From positions 12,990,385 to 13,054,384 of the forward strand of contig NC_092705.1 of the NCBI RefSeq assembly GCF_964275005.1: 64,000 nucleotides of DNA. Direction: 5' to 3'. A model generated the notes under the pieces. The model worked only from the letters and a program-made list of their open reading frames with translations, did not search any database and was not told the origin of the DNA. This DNA comes from Diadema setosum (lineage: Eukaryota; Echinodermata; Echinoidea; Diadematoida; Diadematidae). This document shows, piece by piece, positions 34,260 to 46,760 of the stretch (its first letter is position 1; the number at the start of each line of letters is the position of its first letter). Position numbers and translations under genes: made by a program.

Positions 34260-36053
34260 CATATTGGACCGACACACGATGAAAAAAAATGTGCCGTAGA
34301 TAATGGACCAGTCTACATAAACCCATATGTTAATGGTATACTTTGTTCACAGTTAGAATCATCACACTCATACTATGACGACATCTTTATGTAACCCCCA
34401 TACATCAATAGTTTTTCTTTTCTTCTTCTTTTTTTTTTTTTTGCTCATTGATATAAATGTGCCTCATTTTCAATTTAAACAAAGTTTTGCGTGTTTCGTT
34501 CAGATTTTTATTCATTTTTGGTGCCAAAGCACGAAATGTTGTATTTGACAGTGTTTAAATGAGATATTTACATTAAACGACTATAATCATCCTGGCAAAT
34601 CGCGTCAGCCAGGTACTACTTTCTGCGTAGACCCTTTCGACGCATTGTAGGCAAATTCCGAATGGTGGAAGATGAATTTTGAGCCTTTCTGAGAACGACG
34701 TTTTAGCTTTCACGCTGCAGATTCTGCAGGCGCTCGACGTGTTACAAAGAAGGAGAGCCAATCTCGCCTAGTACCTTCTCGGTTTTACCGAGAACAACAA
34801 TTTAAAAAGCGAGAATTCCGTGATTTACAATGTAACATATTTTATCCAATATCCAATTGGTGTTTGATAAACAACGGCTGACATTTTTAAATTGGGCCTA
34901 CTGATATTCATTATATCTCCGTTATACCTCACGTGATACACCGTGATACACCTCCTCGTGGCATAGTAATTAGCAAGAGCATCATTCCACTACACAGTAC
35001 AGAAATTAATTGCCTCAGTGTTACCTTCACGGATGTACTGCAGAATACATTGCAGATCACGAACTGCACAATGCATACTTGTTATCTCTGAAATACAGTG
35101 TATTAAGTATACACACAGTGTGGATGACAGAACGTATTAACATAAATGAAAGCCCCTCGTGCTTAACAGTTTTAATTCTACATTAATAGATAGGGCAGGT
35201 TTCGTACAGCGGCTCTATGACACAAGTCTTGCGGAAGAAAGACGAAATAAATCCTTGAAACCTGACAAGCAAATCAGGGTAATGGACATTGAATATGAAA
35301 AAACAAACAAACAAAAAAAAAAAAAATTAGCCAGAGTGTGTGTAGAATGAAACCCTGATGATAATCCTTGTAAACGATACAAGAGTTTTAATTAGCAAAG
35401 ATGATTATAATTTTTTTTATATAAAGAGAAAGTCATCACGATAATGACATTAGCAATTATTGCTTCTGAAGTACCAACAGCGGATGCAGTCCTCATGACA
35501 TCCCCAGTATACATTATAGTCACGATGTCATCTTTCGGAGATGTAGCTCTCCATTCTCGCTCCTGAAGCTGCTTGTCAATGGGACTGTCAGTCCAATCTT
35601 ATCAAATATTCCTCCGGCTGTTTCAATCGTATGATACTAGGCACAGTGCTATGGTCAATTGACGAATTTATCAAGTAGCTAGTTTTGTTTGTTTTTTCTT
35701 CCCTAGTGAATTCCTTAATGAGAGTTTCATGCTTTTTAACATCCAAAACGAAGTTATGGGAAACAAAATTACATGATGTGAAGATGATAATTCACAGCAT
35801 TTGTAGGGCGCCATGTTTTCTGTTTAAAAACATTCAAAAGTTACTTTACGAGTTTGACATAATCTGTATACACGTACCTAACATCAGTATCTCTCTTTAG
35901 AAAAAAAAAAAAAAAAAAAAAAACATGGCACACATCAAAGCACTGTTTTTTTCCAGAATGTGGATCTTGCAATTTAAGATGGTGGTACACTGTATCATTA
36001 TACTTTGAAGTCTTTGTTGACATAATATTGACAACAAATTCGCATTATCTTAA
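34260..36053. other. No gene seen
   Basis: No confident exon. A GC-richer patch at about 34573-34780 is open on the minus strand for 62 codons with several Cys, but has no recognised domain or splice sites. A-rich tract at about 35900-35923. Confidence 0.4.
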
Positions 36054-37032
36054 CCCTATAAAGCCCAAGCTATTTTGACCCCTGCCAGGCCCAAGGGGGG
36101 GGGGGGGCACATTGTGCCCCCCCCCCTATATAACTTCTTATTATATGATGTATGACCGTCATATTTGGCACATGGGTAGGGCAACTCGTACTCTACATGA
36201 CCCAACATTTGAAATTTCTCAAGGTCATCCCTGAGGGCGCTGTTTACCAAAATATAAAGAAATACATAGGAAATACGCTAAAATCATGTTTTTTCTGTTT
36301 ATTTCTTTATCCCCAGTATATATCTTTTTTTAAATATCAATCATTTTCATATTTACCACAAAGGAAAAGCAAGTCAGCCTTCACTGTTTGTTATGGTTGA
36401 AATTTCTCAAGGTCAACACATGGGGGCGCTATTCATTACAATATAAAGAAATATATAAACCTATAATGTATTGCTTGGAATAAATACATATATTGGTATT
36501 GCATTTCATATTTCCAAAATATTGTAATTTTGAGTTTGCAGATTGATAATACGATAAACAGATGATATTACAGGTACAGCTTGTGTGAAAATAACACAAA
36601 ATAAAAGGGTAGTCTTTGGAAAATGCTGTATTTTTCAATTATTTTTATTATATCTATTGTTTGATGCCTATGTCGTATAGAAAATAAAGGAAATGATAAG
36701 AAAACCATTTCAGGGTAATTCACAACCATAATCCCTTCACCCTTTGGTTCTTCAGCAAATTACAGCCAAGAAAGACCCCATTTCATCCATTATTATACTG
36801 TTAACTGAAATTGGAACAGAAAATCATGCAAAATCTGACAAACATGGTTGTCAGTTATGGTTGCCATGGCAACCAGTAATATCGGACATAGCTAAATTAT
36901 ATATCAAAATGTGCGCAATAAGATTTTAGGAAAAGTCACCAAATTTGGTTGAAATCGGGTAAAGGGTATAGGAGCGGCAAACAAAATATGGTAGGGGGGC
37001 ACAATGTGCCCCCCCCCTTGGGCTTTATAGGG
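36054..37032 (+). mobile_element. piggyBac-like non-autonomous element (979 bp, TTAA TSD)
   Basis: Bounded by TTAA on both sides (36050-36053, 37033-37036). The terminal inverted repeats are CCCTATAAAGCCCAAG on the left and the complement on the right (CTTGGGCTTTATAGGG). TTAA targeting with CCC-GGG ends is characteristic of piggyBac; Kolobok also uses TTAA. Subterminal G/C homopolymers with GCACATTGTGCC lie at both ends. No transposase is present. Internally a block of about 55 bp with TTGAAATTTCTCAAGGTCA, GGGGCGCT-like sequence and AATATAAAGAAATA is repeated (about 36207-36265 and 36399-36455). Confidence 0.8.
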
Positions 37033-37036
37033 TTAA

Positions 37037-37518
37037 TAGAAATATCCTTATATTTGGATATCAATATGTTGTTCCTTTGAGATTCCCAATAGTTTACATG
37101 GACTATTTTTATGTTTGACAAGTCTCCGAGTGTAAGTACACACATCTGGGATACATTTTGACGATGGGAATAATTGAGACAGCATCTAATTTTGATACAG
37201 ACTCGATGGTGTGGGGTTTTTTTACCAAACGAAAGGCACATTGCGATTAACTGATAAAGAACTCCCGATGAATTTTTAGAAAGTAGGAATCAAGATCACA
37301 AAAAAATAATCTTGTCGGTTCAGCTTGGAGAATTACATCGTGGAAAAAAAATAGCAGAGACAGATTCAGCGATGTTTAGCTTGCTAGCTTATCAGTATTG
37401 TTTGAAGATTGTTCATGATAACGCCAATTTCAAAAATACGAACTAATATTTTCTTTAGAATAACGAATCTCAAGAAGCGATTTATGATACTGTTGTGAAA
37501 ACCAAATTTGGGGCATAT

Positions 37519-37593
<75 letters not shown>

Positions 37594-38769
37594 AATTCAT
37601 ATAAAGTTTTAGAAACGCAAAACTTACATGAACAGTATATGCATTGACATACAGTGTACGATGTATCCAGTGTAGGCCTATTACAACTTCTTTCCCCTAT
37701 TTACTTTCTTTCGATATTCGCAAAATCTTCACTTTGCATGAGAATACACAATATGTTCTATCCAAACGATGAATAGATGAAAGCTATAATCTTTAATGAA
37801 TAACTGTTAAATTTGCAGTGCCACAAGAAGTGCTGCAATTAAGTCAGGCACTAGGTATTACAATATGTATTATGAAAGAAGTAAAAGGAACCGTTCTCGG
37901 TTGACTACAAGAAAACAAACGGACAAAATGAAACACAAAGCGCTCTATTTTCTAATACTAAACACTCATATTATACTCAGCAGTATATGCGTTTCCGCTA
38001 GTACCATTCGGGAGTTGCCATCAAATACGTATATTGATGGATGAATACTGGGTTAGTGAAGGAAACACTTAAATTCAGACATACCTATAAATTACATGTC
38101 TATTTTTGCTCATCATTTAGCCTCTAGATATCATGGTGAAGTCAAACTTCGCTCTTTGTTCCAGTTTGAATCCAGTTGGCTCTACAAGCAAAGGAAAATG
38201 TGGAAGTTTCATGAAAATCAGGCGAAAGTAAAGGGTTTCTCTGTTTCAAACTTTCACGTGCTAAAATGAAACTGGCATCGGTCTGAATAGTTATTTCAGT
38301 AATTATTATCAATTCGCTAAAAGCAGGTAATATGATGGGATCGCCTTCGCAACTGTCCAGTTGACTTGCAGATTTTGTTTTCACTGAATTCAATGAAATT
38401 AAAGTTTACGTCATTCCCATGGAATTGTTTAAATCTATATAGTTCTATAGAATATTTGATTAATTACACATTATTCAATGGGAACTGTAGCTTTTAATAT
38501 TATGATCCTAACTTGATTTCTAGTGACCTTACCACGCACAATCAAATGTGAGACGTATGAAGCGAAGATATTATCACCCCTTTAAGTTGATTATGAAATG
38601 ATGACAGAAATTTCTGCTGTTCTGGCGTGAAACAGTAGAGTTCGATAACTGTCTCAGTGATTTAATTATCCGATTTTAGTCAATCTTATATTCATAGTGC
38701 CTCGTTCTTTTAACTTCATTTTTTTTTTTTTTTGCCAAAGTGGGATCCAATACAGATTGACGTTTCTCT
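37037..38769. other. No gene seen; (CA)n-(TA)n array inside
   Basis: A compound microsatellite, (CA)n then (TA)n, lies at about 37519-37591. Nothing else was recognised. The 3' end of the GPCR pseudogene abuts on the right. Confidence 0.5.
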
Positions 38770-39903
38770 TTAAATTCTAAATGGTAGAGGAACATAGCAT
38801 GCGTAGAAGACCCGGCCTTTTCGAGACGTCAAGTACCGCAATAGGTATACCAGGGGGTTAATGCAGATATTCAGCGTGGCTAGCACAACGGTCAAACTGT
38901 GGGAGACACTACCGTAATAATTCGGGCGAATCCAAAGTTTATGAGGAGATACATCGTTTGATTTGGAATCCAGCATATCACGTAGCTGAAGAAGAAAATG
39001 AATAGAGTGAAGGTGATGTTCCGACGGCGGATGTAGCCCCCTGTAGGAGCGGGAACATTGGCGGCCGCGGGCCTACTAGACGATGACGGTCCCGGGAAAG
39101 CGGCAGCAGTTCCCGGCGCGTCCTGGTGATCTGCCCTGGCTCGCACGGCGATGGCTGATCGCATGTCTCGTGTACCGAGGTCGGACCTGCAGGAAATGTG
39201 GCGGTGACACGGTTGATATGACGGAACTTGAGAGCAATGCGTGAAAATGAGTAAGTCATGATAACCATGGGAACTAGAACTCCCAGACAAAGACCAGGGT
39301 CCCTACGATCGGTCTGATATCAGCTCCAGTCAAGATGCACTCCCCATGTGTGTACTTGTGAAAAGTTACAATCAGGACCACTTCCATGGCAGGTGCCGCA
39401 AACCACGAGATCATTGCTAAAATGTATTTGGTCTTCTGCTTGAAGTAGGCGCTGTACCACAGCGGATGGACAACTGCGACAAAGCGCTCAATCGAAAGAG
39501 CGGCTAGATTGAAGCTTGAGATAGCGAAACCGATAAAGTAGATGAGTCCTGAGGCCCAAAGACGACAGTATAATTCTCCTGCAACGGTCGACTTTATTGG
39601 CGGGCCACCAAACCACGTTAGATGAACAGTATTGGCGATCAGGGAAGGCAGATGTCAGTAGATCGATCGCGAACTGGTTGGCAAGCAACCAGCTGGTGTG
39701 GTCGTTCCTGGACCGTTTGGTCATTGACGCAAAACAGGCCGTGTTCCCCACCAAACCTAGCATCCCGAACAGCAGCTGGAAAGCCGATACGACCAGGGTG
39801 CCCGTTGTAGGACGATCGCCGGCGGAGTCGTCATGATGGTTTCAGCCGAATCACTGGCGTCGCGCATTTCACGATTGGCGGTGATGCCGCTCGCAGTCTT
39901 CAT
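38770..39903 (-). pseudogene. Broken class A GPCR, third paralogue of the cluster
   Basis: Host-gene pseudogene. On the minus strand the segments appear in receptor order but in different frames. They are: a Met-led start MKTASGITANREM; TM1 MLGLVGNTACF; the loop with HTSWLLANQFAIDLLTSA (TM2); ELYCRLWASGLIYF; FAISSFNLAALSIERF (TM3, with IERF for DRY); VVHPLWYSAYF; HKYTHGECILTG (second loop); VPMVIMTYSF (TM5); GGYIRRRNITFTLF; SYVICWIPNQTMYLL (TM6); and NICINPLVYLLRY (TM7) to a stop at 38770. At least four frame changes are needed: before TM1, in TM2, at the start of TM5 and in inner loop 3 or after TM6. It is nearer to the 371-aa receptor (GYIRRR, CWIPNQTM, GFAISSFNL). Assembly indels are an alternative explanation, but the number makes true decay more likely. 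Confidence 0.8.
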
Positions 39904-40885
39904 GGTCTGGACCAACGCCGTTTTCAGGGAATACAGGGACAGAAATCAAATACACGCAAGTGAACCACAGTGCAACATATTGAGGTATTTAAGTTATCGA
40001 AGGCAATATCAGAAGCCCTTTAGCGAGGGTGTAAAAAAGCAGTGAAAGCTGTAGAACCCAGCAAAAACAAAGTGAAAAAAAAAGAACTGGCAATTTGTTC
40101 CTTGTAGCTGACAGGATCGTTCGGGTAGAATAATTAAAACCATTATTTACGCCGTTATTATTCTGCGTCTTCCAATAAACATGACCCTTGTTGACGGTGA
40201 AGGCACTTTTTTGTCTCTTGGGGGAAAGTAAATTCAGCTGCCTTTCCCAAGTGGCGTGGTTTTAAATCCGCTGCTCTGGAGCGTGAAGTAAGTTCAACTT
40301 GTTTGAAGGGATGTTTTCGCGAAGAAAAAGCAAATCCGATGCCAGTGTTCACAAACAGTCATTCTCCAAGAGACTTTCTTAAAAAAAAATAAAATATAAA
40401 AAAAGTATAGGTTTCGTACCTTTTTCTTGATTACGTTCTTTCAATGGTTTGGATATGAAGTTTCATCAGTGACGACTGACTCGTACCTAAAAATCTCAGT
40501 GGACATATAGCTCTGATGAAACTCCACCAATGAAAGTGGGTACGTCGTCTACCAAGCTAAGCATGAATAATGGTCGCCTGCGTCAATCAAGACACAGACA
40601 AGACTTGTGACGGGAAGTTGGTCGGGAAACTTTGTACGTACTAACGGATATCGCGGAATCTTCTCCACGCGGGAGAAAAAAAAAAAGACAGTCGAATCTG
40701 ATTGGTTAGGAGCATAATGGCCTATACCATCGCATCCAACAACAGGATAACTGGAGGCCCTAAATAATTCAGTTGCATTCAGGGCAGATGGCAATACTAA
40801 TGGACTGCAATTATAGGCAGGCTTCTTCCAAATTTCATTTACACAGCGGGAAAAAATCGAGGACATATTGAAAGTGACTATTGTA

Positions 40886-40939
<54 letters not shown>

Positions 40940-42724
40940 GCACTCCCCTCCTCCCCCCCCCCCCCCCCACAAAAAAAAAAGGTCGCTTCAAAGGTGTTGT
41001 TTTGGGGTTTGTTTGTTGTTGTTTTTTGGATGCATTTTTCCACTCTTTAGACTTTACACGAACTAGGCGGAGGCAAGCTTCCCTTCCCATTAATCTGACT
41101 TTTGCACACTAGACATATTAACAACTACCTTGCTTTTTCCATTTTTCCTCTATTAATATTCCATTTATTTGATTCAGTACCCCGCGGTGATTTGATATCA
41201 TTTGGGGGACGAACATTTGAAGTACATGAACTACGAATCTTGCTTCCTCGTCATGCATGGACAAAACAGAAGTTATCAGTTCTTTGTTGAAATAAGACAA
41301 CGCCCTTCATCGATCATTTGACAGCACGCTCATTGAATGTATCGTACGAAATTTTTACACTGGACGTTGTTCTCTACTAGAAGAATTTGATTGATGCTCT
41401 CTATGGTAAGAGATAGACTCAATTATTGATAAGCGCTTGATTCAAAATACAGCTCTCTAATATTGTTTTTGTAAGTACGTGTGTGTTTCTACTATCTACT
41501 GTGTGTGTAGATTTGTAGATTCTTTAAAGAGTTCATCATTCCAAATTCTTCTTCAAAGGTAAAAGATCAATATATGTATAGAAATTAAATTGTTCGAATC
41601 ATATGGATATACAGTATATCTTTGAGGAAAGTTGTTCATAATTATTATTGCCGCCTATCTAGTTGTTGTTGCCGCCCGCATGGATCATAATGTCAGTCCA
41701 GTCTGTTTAGCCAGTATGTAACTTCAAATGATATTATTTTACCGATAGTATCAAACCTCTTGCAAATAACTTTTCGATTAAAGTGCAGACAATCCTCGCT
41801 CATGCACGTCACCTTCCAGTTTCGGAGTCGAGCTGAAAAGAAAAGATTCTCTCCGCTGCCGCGAACGCTTCCGGTGTTGTGATATCCTCTTTAATTTCGC
41901 CACACCCACGAAACGTCAGCATTGCGTAAAGAAGTTTGTGGTACTGATAGAAATACATTGTATCAGGAAATTTCTGCCTTTCTCTCCCCCCCCCCCCCCC
42001 TGCTCCCCTTTTGTAGTGTTAAGAGATTCTTCTGTTCCTTTCCTCTTTAAAAACCGCGTCTGCACTTTTTCTTTTTTTTTTTCTTTTTTTTTTTACTGTC
42101 ACTATAGTTGTTACTTCATTATTACAATTTCATTTTTCTCTATCGTTGTTCGTGTGTTCATGAGTGTTGAGAGATTTTCTCTATCACAGCATTCGGTATT
42201 ACAGCTCTGGAAGAAAAAAAATGCTTAGTTCACTGTGACATTACCAGGGAAGCCAACCACCGCAAGCCAAACATACAGACGCATAACAGCAGAACAAAAT
42301 TGATAGAACATTGTTGTGAAGGGAGATTTTTTTTTTTCTTCAGATTGAACATCGTAATATTGCTACTGTATATCTCAGAAAAAACAAAACAAGATACATT
42401 TCCTTCTTCTCAGATCAGAGTTAATTATCTCAGCTGGAGACAAAATACTACTCAAAGTAAGGGGAAAACTCTGTTGCTCAGCGTTACGTGTTTGAATCAC
42501 ATTACGTACTAATTGTTTTAATTGCATAATGTGAGTACCTATAATGCACGCAGTTGCTGAAGCGTAGCTACAGACTGCCTCAGCGTGCACATGTGCCATA
42601 TGCTGAAATTAGAAGGAATACATTAATAATGAACAGAGAGATAGAGGGAAAGTTAAAGTAAAAGTAAATAAACAACAAGCTTTCCTTTGACGTAACTATT
42701 GCCGCGGTGTCATCATGCAATATA
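39904..42724. other. No gene seen; (TA)n and poly-C inside
   Basis: About 2.8 kb. (TA)n at about 40886-40937, poly-C at about 40953-40969 and 41984-42000, T-rich tract at about 42067-42096. A 164-codon minus open frame (40549-41043) runs through the TA array and is not credible. Confidence 0.45.
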
Positions 42725-43100
42725 AATACGCATTATGACCAGAGGAAATATAGCGAATTCAGCATATTTTCACTTTTCTGGAATGATGAAATAGCACTTG
42801 AGTTACCTCTTCCAGAAAGCAGGGGGAATAATATTACCCTTCGCTTATGTCAGTAACAAGTTGAGGGAATTGGTGAATTTCATTTAAAAGAAAAGCAGTT
42901 TTGTTAAATATTCTTCATATCGTTCTTCATAATGTGACATCAAAAATTGCTGTAACCTTTTCATCTAACGATGGCTAAAATGATTAAAAATCCATGACTT
43001 TTGAACGGATTGTCCCTATATTCACCATGCTTTCAATGATGTGTTTTACTAATATTGCTGCATTCACTCAAACCACCTGTGTTTTTCATTCCCCTATTTA
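42725..43100 (+). repeat. Foldback MITE family F1, copy C (left arm missing)
   Basis: It matches the centre and right arm of the complete copy: CAGCATATTTTCACTTTTC, AGAAAGCAGGGGGAATAATAT, GTCAGTAACAAGTTGA, ACTTTTGAACGGATTGTCC, ATGATGTGTT and ACTAATATTGCTGCATT. The left terminal ~200 bp is absent. It complements copy A, which lacks the right end. Confidence 0.75.
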
Positions 43101-43829
43101 GCATAGTCGCATCAGTTTGTAGGCCTACCTTTGGGCTTGGTTGTTGAGCGATATATAACCGTTTAAATACAATACACTATCAAATAGATATCCCATGGAG
43201 GGAATGAAATAAAGGCTGAGGACCGAGGAGAGGATGACTTTTTCTTACCTCACACAAGACGCGCAACCCATCTGCAGGTTCCAGCTTGAATAGGAATAGC
43301 TGAATACAGTCCCAAACAATATGCAGAAAAGGAAAGAAGAAAAAAAGAGGCAAAAAAGAAAGAGAAAAAAGAATTAAGAGAACTTTTAAACAAAATACAA
43401 ATATGATAACATTATTGAGCATTTGTAACATGTTACACTGCCTGCTATATTTTAGTATGTTGTACGAATGTCTCTGTCTTTTTATAGCCTTTGTCGCGCA
43501 GCAAATTCTCTTTGAGATAATTTACTGTCTCCTATCCTTGCCCAGGCTTTTTGTGTGCGGGAGCGCTCTTTCACGTTGATTGGATGATAGTTTTGGTGTA
43601 TGTGTGTGTGTGTATGTGTAAGTTTATATGGGTGTAACTCGCGGGTGTGGGTATGTGTGTGTGCGTGTGTGTGTGGGTGTGTGTGTGTGAAAGTGTATTC
43701 TGTGAGAGTGGGGGGGGGGGTTAGTGGTGGTGTGTAGAACATGTGTTAAAGTCTCAACTGGAGGAGTGCTCCGGCATATGGAAGTGCCTGGGTGGGGCGA
43801 TGGGACGAAGAAAAAAAAATGCATACTCT
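43101..43829. other. No gene seen; (TG)n-rich stretch
   Basis: Imperfect (TG)n at about 43598-43690 with a G run at 43710-43719. A purine-rich stretch at 43323-43380 gives Lys/Phe-rich artefact frames. Confidence 0.5.
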
Positions 43830-44056
43830 ATTCTTCTCCTGTCCTCCTAGCCTTTCTCTTCCCTCTTCATTGTAATTTCAATGCATATTTTAAATTTTTT
43901 GTATTAAATGTATGTATGGTATAAAACTCATGTTAAGTTATTTCATTATTTATATTCTTTCATTTATGCACCTTTATCTTTATGTATGTCCGAAAACAAA
44001 TTTTATGTATATTTTGTACATGACAATAAATTATCTTGAATCTTGAATCTTGAATC
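43830..44056 (+). repeat. LINE-like 3' end with ATCTTGA tandem tail
   Basis: The plus strand ends CAATAAATTATCTTGA followed by two to three further ATCTTGA units (44035-44056). AATAAA plus a 7-bp tandem tail is the pattern of CR1/L2 LINE ends. No coding domain remains. Confidence 0.5.
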
Positions 44057-44409
44057 TAGAAAGAATGAGCGACCGGATGACTATCTTTGTTCACTAAATT
44101 TACTGATCTTAGATAATTATGCTTATGTTCCTCAAACATAAATTTACATTTCAGTAAACGTAATGAACGTGTGCTGACTTAGTTCTGTTAGCACCACAGA
44201 AGGTTCGAATAGATTTCGTATTGATTGTGATGGATGTAATAGGCCCCCAAATAATTATCTTTACTAACTGAAAGTGTAGAATCTAGTAGTTTGTTGGGGT
44301 TTTTCATGATTGTATGGTTATGCAGTGATGGAAAGTTCATTCTTAGTACAGGTGAATATAGTTTTGACTAGTTTTAATCAGCCAGTTCCGCAAAAATGAT
44401 AATAATAAA
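44057..44409. other. No gene seen
   Basis: Unique-looking interval between a retroposon tail and a trinucleotide array. Confidence 0.4.
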
Positions 44410-44442
44410 TGTATAGTAGTAGTAGTAGTAGTGGTAGTAGTA

Positions 44443-44496
<54 letters not shown>

Positions 44497-44590
44497 ATAA
44501 TATTATCAATTATTATTATTATCATTGTTATTATTATTACTATTATTATTATTATTATTATTATCATTATTATTATTATTATTATTACAA
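44410..44590. repeat. Compound trinucleotide array (AGT)n-(ATT)n
   Basis: (TAG)n at about 44413-44494 followed by (ATT)n with ATC and ACT variants to about 44588. Open frames across it on both strands are homopolymeric artefacts. Confidence 0.95.
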
Positions 44591-45060
44591 TATTTATTAA
44601 GCGCTTATTATATTAAAATATCTCTAAGCGCTGAGAAAATGGAGGAAAAGAAAAGATCACAAGGTACGGTTTCAGAATGTTCAGACACAATATATAACAA
44701 CAATTAACAGCTGCACATGCTCACTCATGAAATTTTTCAAGAAACAATTAAGTTTTTAACATTGATTTGAATTCTTCTGTTGAGTCAACTTGCCTTTTAT
44801 ACATTCAGGTATATTATTCCACGGATATGGAGACACTATGTTGGTACTGCGATGCCCAGGGCACATCAGTGTACAGCCACAATGCCTTGAGATACTCAAT
44901 AGCGTTACTGCAACCAGCAACCACGTAGGCCTATAGCACATTGTATAGCGTCGAGCGAGTAATAAATTGTGCAGCTTCAATGACAAAGGTCCATCACCTT
45001 GCATTCCATTAACCTGCATTATGAATGACCAATCACTCAATAGTTTGAGCATGCAGTAGT
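44591..45060 (-). repeat. Unclassified dispersed repeat, probably retroposon-derived
   Basis: On the minus strand the body runs to AGCGCTTAGAG and TAAGCGCTTAATAAATATTG, then into the (TAA)n array, as expected of a retroposon with a trinucleotide tail. AGCGCTTA/TAAGCGCT forms a short hairpin. A minus frame across 44756-45052 shows no domain I can name. Class uncertain. Confidence 0.4.
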
Positions 45061-45161
45061 ATACTCCTGATAACAGCTATAGATGTGTATATAGTGTGAG
45101 TCTCAGTGGTGATAATGAATTTGATGATAATGATAGTAATGACACCAAGCGTCTTTCTACA

Positions 45162-45379
45162 CTCTTAAAACATCCGGGTCAGAACTGACCCAGAAAGGGT
45201 CCGTTGGGGTCACACTCCGTTCCGGGTCAGAAATGACAAGGAATGGGGTCAAATATGACCCCATTCAGAGTCATGAATTGGGTCAGGGTGACCCCATTCC
45301 GGGTCTTCATAATTTATGACCAAATTCTAAGTCACTTTTGACCTGGAACGGGGTGTGACCCGGATTTTTAGAGCTAGTG
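45162..45379. mobile_element. Foldback MITE rich in GGGTCA/TGACCC (about 218 bp)
   Basis: The left end ACACTCTTAAAACATCCGGG is mirrored by the right end, the complement of ACACTAGCTCTAAAAATCCGGG. The interior repeats GGGTCA-N-TGACCC motifs in both orientations. No coding capacity. Target duplication not resolved. Confidence 0.75.
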
Positions 45380-45892
45380 TGTATTAAATATCTAATTGAT
45401 TGGATTGGATTGGATTGGATGTGATGGGATTTATTCTCTGTATACCATTTTTTTTTTGGGGGGGGGGGGGGAACAAGTACATCAATATTCTGCACTTTCA
45501 TTAACATTGTACAAAACAACAGTAATATGAATATTTCCAACGATTATCATCATTTTCATCAATAATACAGTACATCTGTAATATGATTACATGAGTTACA
45601 TCTTAATTTGCATAAAGAACGATTGCCAAGAATAAACGCAAAGCTTTGACTGTAACCGACTGCAACCAATGATAACGATATCGTAGCATTAATACCATGT
45701 AGAGATGTAGAAATCCAAGGGGTTTAACATGATCGTGGAATAAGGGTTAGGGAAAGAGAGGGGGTGGGGGAGGGCGAGGGGATGATAAAAACCTCCGATA
45801 CTAGTCTCGCCAGATCAACTCGTCATTATACTTACATACATATTCGTATAGGCCTACATACATGCACATAACTACCCATAGGTTGATGTAAC
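45380..45892. other. No gene seen
   Basis: Includes a (GATTG)n run at about 45397-45419 and a T/G homopolymer tract at 45449-45470. Nothing else recognised. Confidence 0.45.
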
Positions 45893-45908
45893 GATAATAA
45901 TAATAATG

Positions 45909-45945
<37 letters not shown>

Positions 45946-45952
45946 CAACAAC

Positions 45953-46005
<53 letters not shown>

Positions 46006-46050
46006 TAATAATAATGATAATAATAACAATAATAATGATAATAATAATAA
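45893..46050. repeat. (AAT)n array, tail of the adjacent LINE
   Basis: About 155 bp of AAT with AAC and GAT variants. It directly abuts the 3' end of the minus-strand LINE, so on that strand it is an expanded (ATT)n tail. Confidence 0.9.
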
Positions 46051-46760
46051 AGGACATTTATATTGCGCAGCTACCATGATAATATAGGCTCTACTCTATT
46101 GCGCATTACAAAATAACATTCATTATTCAAACATAATGCATTACTTCAAAAGATGACTTTTGACCTGACCTTATACTCATTAATCATTAATTGTAGCTGC
46201 TTGCCTCACAAACAAAGGGAGATTATTCCATAATTTTGGTGCAGCATACAAGAATGCCCTGTCACCAAGAGCAACTTTTGATTTCCCTGATGGATATTTC
46301 AATAGTGTTTGATCCCGTGAACTTCAAAGATGATAGAATGTTTGAAATTATGTTTTTAACTCTACAAGTTCCTGTATGTACACTGGTGCTGTACCATGAA
46401 TAGTTCTAAATACAATCAACAGAGTTTAAATATGATTCTCTGCTTCACAAGCAACCAATATAACGCACGTAATAGACTACAAAGAGAAAAACGAGGAGAA
46501 TTGCAAACTAATATAGCACATGCATTTTGCACCTTTTGTAGTTTACCTAACTGATTGTCAGGTAAGCCAAAAAATAAATTGTTACAATAATCCAATTTAC
46601 TTGTGACAAACGCTCGGATGATTTTTTTTTTTCAGTACTTTCCCGTGTCAAATGCTTTCGAATGTTTGCAATATTAAACAAATGATAAGATGAATTCTTA
46701 CATGCTTCAGAAATCAACTAGATGTCTGTCAAAGGCTAGGCGTGAATCAAACCATTTTGA
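46045..46760 (-). mobile_element. 5'-truncated CR1/L2-like LINE, 3' end
   Basis: The minus-strand translation, over several frames, gives the C-terminal region of an L2/CR1-type reverse transcriptase: NIANIRKHLTRESTE, IRAFVTSKLDYCNN, LFFGLPDNQLGKLQ, KVQNACA, NSPRFSLCSLLRALYW, LVKQRIIFKLC, then FMVQHQ-like, GDRAFLYAAPKLWNNLPLFV and KVRSKVI-like pieces. Many stops and frame changes make it inactive. It ends at a (ATT)n tail at low coordinates. It belongs to a different lineage from the LINE at 21356-22595, judging by the conserved blocks present. Confidence 0.8.

Noticed and set aside
40549-41043. 164-codon minus-strand frame
   Set aside because: Runs through (TA)n, poly-G and poly-A tracts; not credible as coding.
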